Assembly (NCBI GenBank): GCA_047638715.1
Contig: JBLIMK010000007.1
Span: forward strand, 1-64,000
Length of the DNA stretch: 64,000 nucleotides
Direction: 5' to 3'
Origin: SHLQ01 sp047638715
GTDB taxonomy: Bacteria > Actinomycetota > Acidimicrobiia > Acidimicrobiales > SHLQ01
Shown here: piece after piece, positions 58,741-64,000 of the stretch
Layout: every line of letters begins with the position of its first letter
Position numbering within the stretch: position 1 is the stretch's first letter
Notes under the pieces: generated by a model
Seen by the model: only the letters and a program-made list of their open reading frames with translations
Told to the model about the DNA's origin: nothing
Databases searched by the model: none
Program-made: the position numbers and the translations under genes

Positions 58741-60528
58741 CTAAGCAGATTGGGTGTTTCCAATCCAGTCACCGTAGAGCTCCGCGTACCTTCCACCCAG
58801 CTCGAGGAGCTCGGGGTGCGAGCCCCTCTCGACGATCTGGCCGGCATCCATGACGAGTACAAGATCGGCTCGCTCCGCTGTTGACATGCGGTGCGCAATC
58901 GACACCGTCGTACGTCCCTGACTCAAGCGATCGAGGGCATTCGCCATACGCACCTCAGTCTCGGGATCCACCGCGCTCGTCGCCTCATCGAGAATGAGCA
59001 AGCCCGCGTCGGCGAGCTCGGCCCGAATGAGGGCAACCAGCTGACGCTCACCGACCGAGATGCCCTCGCCCCGTTCACCGGCGAGCGTGTCGATGCCGGC
59101 AGGGAGCGTCTCGAGCCACTCGTCGAGACCGAGCGAACGCACCGCCGAGTCGATGTCGGCGTCGGTCGCTCCCGGGCGCCCGAAGCGGATGTTCTCGCGC
59201 AGGGTCGTGTCGAACAAGAACCCGTCTTGGGGCACCATTCGCACAACCCGATTGCGGCTTTCACGCGAGACGTCACGCAGGTCTGCGCCTCCCACAAGCA
59301 CCTGTCCACTGGTCGGATCGGCCAACCGGGTGAGCAGCTTCGCCATCGTGGTCTTGCCGCCACCGGTCTCACCGACAATCGCAACCGACGTCCCCGCTTC
59401 GAGCGTCAACGAGAGATTGTGCAGGACCTGGTCGCCGGTGCGATAGCTGAAATCGACATTGCGCAACTCGACCTCGGGAGCACCCGCCGCCAGCTCTAGC
59501 CCCGGCTCGGCCTCGACAACATCGATCGGCACGTCGATCATCTGCAAGATCTTCCACCAACCCGCCAAAGCGGTCTGCGTCTGGTCGAGAATCTCGCCGA
59601 GCTGGCTTATCGGCTGAATCAGCAACGTGACAAGAAAGAGGAAGGCAGTGGCCTGTCCAACAGTGAGCGTGTCCGGACCGAGCAGGACTCCGCCGACAGC
59701 AACCGCGCCCGTGGCCACTCCGCCAAACAGGTCCATGGTTGGGCCCAACACGGAGAAGAACTTGTGCGCATTGATCTGTGAATCGACGAGCGACCAGTTG
59801 CCTTCCTCAAGACGTGCCCCGACTTCGTCTTCGTATCCGTAAGCCCGGATCGTGGAGGCGCCAGACACGGCTTCGGACGTCCGCCCGATCGTCTCGGCAG
59901 TTCGCGAACGCACGGTGTTGTACGCGCTGAGCTGGCGCCGCTGGATATTGCGGAGGATGGGCAGCAGCGGGATGTAGATCACGATCGTCAACAGCGCCAA
60001 CTGCCAGCTGTAGATCGTCATCACAATCAACGTGCCGACGATCAGTGCCGAGTTCACGATCCACGACAGCGCTCCCCATTGAGCAAACTGCGCCAGCGTC
60101 TCGACGTCGCTCGTCACCCGGGCCGTAAGGACGCCTTTCCGACTCGTCGTGTGCTCGGCCATGCTGAGCTGTTGAATGTGCGCAAACGTTCGAACCCGTA
60201 ACGCGAGCAGCGTGTTTTCTGCGGTTTCGATGACGCGCCGATACGTCTGCGTTGTGAGTCCATAGATGACGAGCACAACCGCACCTGCGGCCAGCGCGGC
60301 GCGCACGATAAAGCCGACGTTGACCTCACCTTGATTGAACCCGCCGTCGATCGCCTGCTGGATCAGGACCGGCAAGATGAGGCGTGCGAGTGCGCTGAGC
60401 AAGGCGAAGACAACGGTGACTCGAATGCCCTGTCGAAGCTCGGGGCTTCCGCGCAACCCGCGTCGCAAGATCTCCATCGCCGCTGGTTGCTCGGAGTCGA
60501 GCTGCTCAAGAGACCCCAATCGGCTCAC
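58741..60528 (-). CDS. ABC exporter, fused membrane-ATPase half transporter
   Basis: A 595-residue type-IV ABC exporter: six-helix membrane domain (about 25-325), then ATPase with Walker A GETGGGKTT, the signature SVGERQLVA (variant of LSGGQ) and Walker B LLILDEATSAVDPETE. It would export a lipid, peptide or drug. I chose GTG 60528, with GGAG 7 bases before it. The frame is open to 60651 but overlaps the neighbour's ATPase end. The two exporter genes are probably a heterodimer. The substrate is unknown. Confidence 0.88.
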   Translation of the reverse strand: MSRLGSLEQLDSEQPAAMEILRRGLRGSPELRQGIRVTVVFALLSALARLILPVLIQQAIDGGFNQGEVNVGFIVRAALAAGAVVLVIYGLTTQTYRRVIETAENTLLALRVRTFAHIQQLSMAEHTTSRKGVLTARVTSDVETLAQFAQWGALSWIVNSALIVGTLIVMTIYSWQLALLTIVIYIPLLPILRNIQRRQLSAYNTVRSRTAETIGRTSEAVSGASTIRAYGYEDEVGARLEEGNWSLVDSQINAHKFFSVLGPTMDLFGGVATGAVAVGGVLLGPDTLTVGQATAFLFLVTLLIQPISQLGEILDQTQTALAGWWKILQMIDVPIDVVEAEPGLELAAGAPEVELRNVDFSYRTGDQVLHNLSLTLEAGTSVAIVGETGGGKTTMAKLLTRLADPTSGQVLVGGADLRDVSRESRNRVVRMVPQDGFLFDTTLRENIRFGRPGATDADIDSAVRSLGLDEWLETLPAGIDTLAGERGEGISVGERQLVALIRAELADAGLLILDEATSAVDPETEVRMANALDRLSQGRTTVSIAHRMSTAERADLVLVMDAGQIVERGSHPELLELGGRYAELYGDWIGNTQSA

Positions 60529-60583
60529 TGTTTCGCTCCGCGCTGCCGGCGGAGATCCGCGGAATTCAACATGATCGATCGGC

Positions 60584-62317
60584 TCATGTTCCTGCCCCCT
60601 CGTAGGCCTGGACGAGGGTCTTGTAGCCATCATGTTGGAGCAGTTCTTCATGCGACCCGACCGCCACGATCTTGGCTCCTTCGAGATACGCGATTCGGTC
60701 AGCGAGCATGATGGTCGACAGACGATGGGCGACCATTAAAACGGTCATGTCATCGCCATCGATGCTGCGCAGAATCTCGCGTTCAATCGTTGGGTCGACG
60801 GCGCTTGTCGCATCGTCGAGAAGCATCAAGGACGGCGACCGGAACATTGCTCGGGCGAGCGCCACTCGCTGGCGTTGACCGCCGGACAACGTGACTCCAC
60901 GCTCGCCAACAACAGTGTCGTATCCCTCCGGGGTGTCCATGATGAAGTCATGTGCCTGGGCAGCGCGTGCCGCTGCCTCAAGTTCACCGGGCTCCACCTC
61001 TTCGCCCATCGTGATGTTCTCTCGAATCGATTGGGCGAACAAGAACGTCTCTTGAAAGACCATGCCGAGCTGCTTTGCCCGAGCGTGTGGCTGGAGATCG
61101 TCGTACCGAACCCCGGCGAGCGAGATGTCACCGGAATCTGGAGGGACGAGGCCCGCGGCCAATTCGAGAATGGTCGTCTTGCCGCTACCCGTCACTCCCA
61201 CCAACGCCATCCGCTCACCGGCGTGAATGCGAAGATCGAACCCGTCGAGAACCGTATTGGCCTCGTGAGTATTGCTGCCATGTGTGAACGTCACGTTGGC
61301 AAACTCGAGAGCGACAGCACCGTCGGGTAGAGCCGCCACTGTTCCGGCGTGATCACCGGGCACCGGGAGATCAAGAACCGAGTCAATCCGATCGAGCGCG
61401 ACCACCGACGCAGGCATCGACTGTAGAAAGAACCCGACGATTCGAATCGGCAGGCCCAAGACGCTGAACAGCGACATGGCGCCGACGAGCTCCCCAACCG
61501 TGACACTTTCGTTCGCGACCAGGCTTGCCCCGATGAGCAGCAAAACGATGATGCCGAGATTCGGAAGCATTTCGAGGAGCGGCTCAAAGACCGCCCGCAA
61601 TCGACCCACCACGAGTCGCTTCTCGCGAAGGCTGGCCGACACCAGCCGCATCCGTTCGACCTCGTCATCGGTCCGCCCGAGGGTCTTCACGACCATGACC
61701 CCGTCAAAGCTCTCGTGCGCTACTCCGGTTACTTCGGCGATGGCTTCCTGCACGTCGGCAGCGGGCCCCGCCATCCGGCTGGAGAAAGACCGATTGAGAA
61801 AGAAGAGAATCGGCAGCACGAAGACGGCAACGACGCCGAACGCCCAATGCACCAGCGACAAGCTGATGATCGCGAGAAGAGCGAGGACGACCGTCGCAAT
61901 CGCGAACGCCAGCGGACGCAACATTGTGCCAGCAACGACCAGATCACTATCTGCGTGTGCAATCAGTTGTCCGGTCGGGGTCGACCGATGGAAATCCAGT
62001 GGTTGCTTCAGGTATTGGCTGTAGATCTGGCTACGCCAGGTGCCCTGGGTCCTGGACTCGGCCATCGAGAGGAAGTATCGCCGGATGATCGCGCCCGCAC
62101 CGCGGACGACAGCGATGACGAAAATGATCAGAAAACCGGTGACGAGGCGATCGTTCCCGACGCCATCTCCTCCGAGCCCGGGCACGATGAGCTCGTCGGT
62201 TACCCATCCCAAGGCGCGGCTCAGGGCGACCATCGAGATCGCGAACAGAACCGCGCCAACGATGGCTATTGCATGGGGAATTGGATGCGCTCGAAAACTG
62301 CGACCGATAAGCCGCAT
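60584..62317 (-). CDS. ABC exporter, second fused half transporter
   Basis: A 577-residue half exporter with six helices (about 10-300), then ATPase with Walker A GVTGSGKTT, the signature VTLSGGQRQRVALARA and Walker B LMLLDDATSAVDPTIE. The Walker B glutamate follows as D in LLDDATSA (D-D instead of D-E), a typical sign of the degenerate site in asymmetric heterodimeric exporters. It precedes the partner gene by 55 bases and follows folD by 26. Presumed heterodimer; the substrate is unknown. Confidence 0.9.
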   Translation of the reverse strand: MRLIGRSFRAHPIPHAIAIVGAVLFAISMVALSRALGWVTDELIVPGLGGDGVGNDRLVTGFLIIFVIAVVRGAGAIIRRYFLSMAESRTQGTWRSQIYSQYLKQPLDFHRSTPTGQLIAHADSDLVVAGTMLRPLAFAIATVVLALLAIISLSLVHWAFGVVAVFVLPILFFLNRSFSSRMAGPAADVQEAIAEVTGVAHESFDGVMVVKTLGRTDDEVERMRLVSASLREKRLVVGRLRAVFEPLLEMLPNLGIIVLLLIGASLVANESVTVGELVGAMSLFSVLGLPIRIVGFFLQSMPASVVALDRIDSVLDLPVPGDHAGTVAALPDGAVALEFANVTFTHGSNTHEANTVLDGFDLRIHAGERMALVGVTGSGKTTILELAAGLVPPDSGDISLAGVRYDDLQPHARAKQLGMVFQETFLFAQSIRENITMGEEVEPGELEAAARAAQAHDFIMDTPEGYDTVVGERGVTLSGGQRQRVALARAMFRSPSLMLLDDATSAVDPTIEREILRSIDGDDMTVLMVAHRLSTIMLADRIAYLEGAKIVAVGSHEELLQHDGYKTLVQAYEGAGT

Positions 62318-62343
62318 ACCCCGTCGAAGGATGGTTGCTTCGC

Positions 62344-63201
62344 TCAGGGGTGAGCTCGCTCAGCGGCTGCCACGGTGTTTGCGAGCAGCATCGCAACGGT
62401 GAGCGGGCCAACGCCACCAAGACGAGGCGTGATCCACGATGCGACCTCTCCAACATCCTCGTTGACATCGGGCAGCAGCTTCTTGCCCTCCCAGCTAATC
62501 CCGCCACTAACGACAACAGCGCCCGGCTTCACCATGTCCTTGGTGATCGTGCCCGGACGACCAACCGCTGCAATAACGATGTCGGCCTGGAGCGTGTACT
62601 TCGAAATGTCGGGGACACCGGTGTGCACGACGGTCGTCGCCGCATTTGCGCCGGCCTGTTTCGTGGTCATCAGCAGCGCCATGGGTCGGCCGAGGGTTGT
62701 GCCGCGACCTACGACGACCACGTTCTTTCCCGCGACGTCGACGTCGTAATACTTCAGCATCTCGATGATTCCAGCAGGCGTGCATGGCAACGGCCCAGGC
62801 TGTTGCAGAACGAGCTTGCCGAGGTTTTCCGGATGGAGCCCATCTGCGTCTTTCGCCGGATCGATCATCGCGAGCGCTTCGGCGGCGTCGAATCCATCGG
62901 GCAGAGGTAATTGCAGGATGTAGCCGTGGACCGAAGGGTCGTTATTGAATTCGTTGAGCGCATCTACCAGCGCTTGTTGTCCGCCGTCTGCGGGGATCGC
63001 CTTGTGATGCGACGTCAGGCCAACCTGCACGCACGTCTCGTGCTTCTTCTTCACATACGAGGCCGACGGGCCGTCGTCGCCGACGAGAATCGTGCCCAAG
63101 CCGACCTGCACCCCTTTCGCAGCGAGCGCAGCAGCGCGGGTCTGGACATCTTCGAGAACTGACTCGGCCACGGGGCCACCGGCAAGGAATTGTGCGCTCA
63201 T
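62344..63201 (-). CDS. folD: Bifunctional methylenetetrahydrofolate dehydrogenase/cyclohydrolase
   Basis: A 285-residue enzyme of one-carbon metabolism that interconverts 5,10-methylene-THF, 5,10-methenyl-THF and 10-formyl-THF. Motifs: VGDDGPSASYVKKKHETC with the catalytic lysine, GYILQLPLP, PAKDADGLHPENLG, PCTPAGIIEML and VVVGRGTTLGRPMALLM. The last (usually GRSxxVGxP) has T-T-L-G-R here. It heads an operon with the two ABC exporter genes. Its methyl/formyl pool would also receive the one-carbon unit from the DmdA-like enzyme. Confidence 0.96.
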   Translation of the reverse strand: MSAQFLAGGPVAESVLEDVQTRAAALAAKGVQVGLGTILVGDDGPSASYVKKKHETCVQVGLTSHHKAIPADGGQQALVDALNEFNNDPSVHGYILQLPLPDGFDAAEALAMIDPAKDADGLHPENLGKLVLQQPGPLPCTPAGIIEMLKYYDVDVAGKNVVVVGRGTTLGRPMALLMTTKQAGANAATTVVHTGVPDISKYTLQADIVIAAVGRPGTITKDMVKPGAVVVSGGISWEGKKLLPDVNEDVGEVASWITPRLGGVGPLTVAMLLANTVAAAERAHP

Positions 63202-63209
63202 AGGACGTG

Positions 63210-63215
63210 AATCTA
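63210..63215 (-). promoter_or_regulatory. Candidate -10 box of folD
   Basis: TAGATT on the minus strand ends 8 nt before ATG 63201; no ribosome site. Confidence 0.4.
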
Positions 63216-63249
63216 GCCGTGCAGGTCGCTGCGACTACTGTCGCATCCC

Positions 63250-63611
63250 ATGTTCCCGTTGAAGGACGAAAACCCGACGATGCGAACGCCCATCGTTACC
63301 TTCGCGTTGATCGCACGGTTTTCGGGAACAACGTCGAAGATCACATCGGTCGCGTGAAGTATCACCTCTTCTACATCGCCGCCGGATTCGTGGCGACGGC
63401 TGCGCACGTAGCTGGAGATCCGAGCTCGACAATTCCCGTGATCGGAGCGTCCGGCGCTGTTGCCGGCATGACGGGCGCGTGGATCGTCCTGGCTTTCTGG
63501 TTTGCTAGCCAGTTCTTCATTTCTCCGAGCGAGGGATTTCGCGCCCAGCAGCTCGGCGGGCGTGAGATAGTTCAAGACGGCCACACCCCGACCTGGCACA
63601 CAGGAACATGA
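63250..63611 (+). pseudogene. Rhomboid intramembrane protease remnant
   Basis: The N-terminus reads MFPLKDENPTMRTPIVTFALIA from ATG 63250, the standard start of an actinobacterial rhomboid. At about 63317 the frame changes and the protein resumes mid-domain as VFGNNVEDHIGRVKYHLFYIAAG, then IPVIGASGAVAGMTGAW with the catalytic Ser. After that another internal piece is missing (to AFWFASQFF), and the catalytic His helix is lost. Two internal deletions, one breaking the frame, explain it. Its last codons overlap the next ATG (ATGA). Confidence 0.78.
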
Positions 63612-64000
63612 ACCGACAACACATTCTCCTAAAAACCCTCCCCGTCGCTGTTGTGACTGCGTTCGTCGCAACGCGCCTCGGGCGCGGGCGGGCAGGGACC
63701 GAGACATTCCTTTGCGAGGGCTCACGATGCTCGTTTGACTCGGGAGCGACCTGGCTGCTGACCGGCGTGACGATCATCGGCCCGTTCATTGCGGTCCTCG
63801 GGTTCTCCTTCGCCCGTCGGCTCCACTACCGCGATCGGCTCGGGCCTTTCAGCCACCGCGCAATACCCGACGGCGAACAGATCCTCGAGGTCTTGGGCAT
63901 CGTTGCATCGGGCGCACTCGCTTACTGGGTGTTGCGCAACGGACCGACGATCGAGGCCATCGACGACGGCGGCCTCAATCGCGTCGCCGCCGACATCTTG
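63608..64000 (+). CDS. Partial membrane protein at the window edge
   Basis: An open frame from ATG 63608 to the last base (131 codons, no stop inside the window). It has at least three hydrophobic segments: LPVAVVTAFVATRL, WLLTGVTIIGPFIAVLGFSFA and ILEVLGIVASGALAYWVL. Between them is a short Cys-containing loop (FLCEGSRCSFDSGA). I do not recognise the family. The ATG overlaps the end of the rhomboid remnant, which suggests that they once formed, or still form, an operon. Confidence 0.65.
   Translation, partial: MNRQHILLKTLPVAVVTAFVATRLGRGRAGTETFLCEGSRCSFDSGATWLLTGVTIIGPFIAVLGFSFARRLHYRDRLGPFSHRAIPDGEQILEVLGIVASGALAYWVLRNGPTIEAIDDGGLNRVAADIL

Noticed and set aside
1..64000. tRNA, rRNA, CRISPR or insertion-sequence content
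   Set aside because: I looked for tRNA arms, regularly spaced short repeats and transposase-like frames and found none that hold up; the repeats present are palindromic or tandem elements without spacers.

Overview
The window looks like a chromosomal segment of a free-living, probably marine actinobacterium, most plausibly of the class Acidimicrobiia. The actinobacterial signs are two WhiB-type Fe-S regulators, a DUF4916 protein, a MoxR/VWA pair of the kind seen in mycobacteria, and a polyphosphate kinase next to a Nudix hydrolase. A protein close to the DMSP demethylase DmdA suggests a marine habitat. The DNA is GC-rich and densely coded. I saw no phage, insertion sequence, CRISPR array, rRNA or tRNA. 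The taxon is inferred, not shown.

Layout. 1-4.2 kb: Nudix, ppk1, a small unknown gene, two WhiB regulators and tatA. 4.2-12.1 kb: a LOG-family protein, a quinone oxidoreductase, an operon of a small membrane protein, a VWA protein and an alpha/beta hydrolase, a degenerate GH1 protein and an ornithine-cyclodeaminase-like enzyme. 12.3-19 kb: a cyclase remnant, a SpoU rRNA/tRNA methyltransferase, trpS, two tandem DUF4173-like membrane proteins and the MoxR-type ATPase that is the likely partner of the VWA protein. 19-29.6 kb: an RDD protein, an O-antigen-ligase-like TPR protein, a DmdA-like demethylase, an EamA transporter, a phytanoyl-CoA-dioxygenase-like protein, an ABC-F ATPase and an operon of hydrolase, aldehyde dehydrogenase and LLM flavoenzyme. 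29.8-34.7 kb: two two-component systems, one with a truncated response regulator beside a 62-bp direct repeat. 34.7-40 kb: an EamA transporter, an MFS-TetR operon with two matching operator palindromes, and a GH2-like protein that lacks its catalytic residues. 40-43.7 kb: sdhCAB. 43.7-50.8 kb: an unknown anchored protein, a probable selenocysteine peroxiredoxin-like gene, DUF4916, and an operon of CitE-like, GT87-like, GT2 and threonine ammonia-lyase genes. 50.8-57.2 kb: an SGNH hydrolase remnant, an acyl-CoA ligase, a hydrolase, a DUF368 lipid-carrier transporter candidate, an SCP2-like protein and an Fpg/Nei glycosylase. 57.2-64 kb: mdh bracketed by palindromic repeats, a GlsB/YeaQ protein, a folD plus two-ABC-exporter operon, a rhomboid remnant and a partial membrane gene.

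The standout is at 45407-45883. A thioredoxin-fold, AhpC/TSA-like gene is interrupted by one in-frame TGA exactly where the first redox cysteine of the CPYC motif belongs. A two-part hairpin with its loop 16 nt past the TGA follows, which is what a bacterial selenocysteine insertion element looks like. Ordinary gene calling would keep only the C-terminal half.

Two genome-style features recur. At least eleven genes have a TANNNT hexamer 6-8 nt before the start codon, which suggests widespread leaderless transcription. Three convergent gene pairs share one CTAG as both stop codons. Three gene remnants appear to result from internal deletions, which fits ongoing gene loss without mobile elements.
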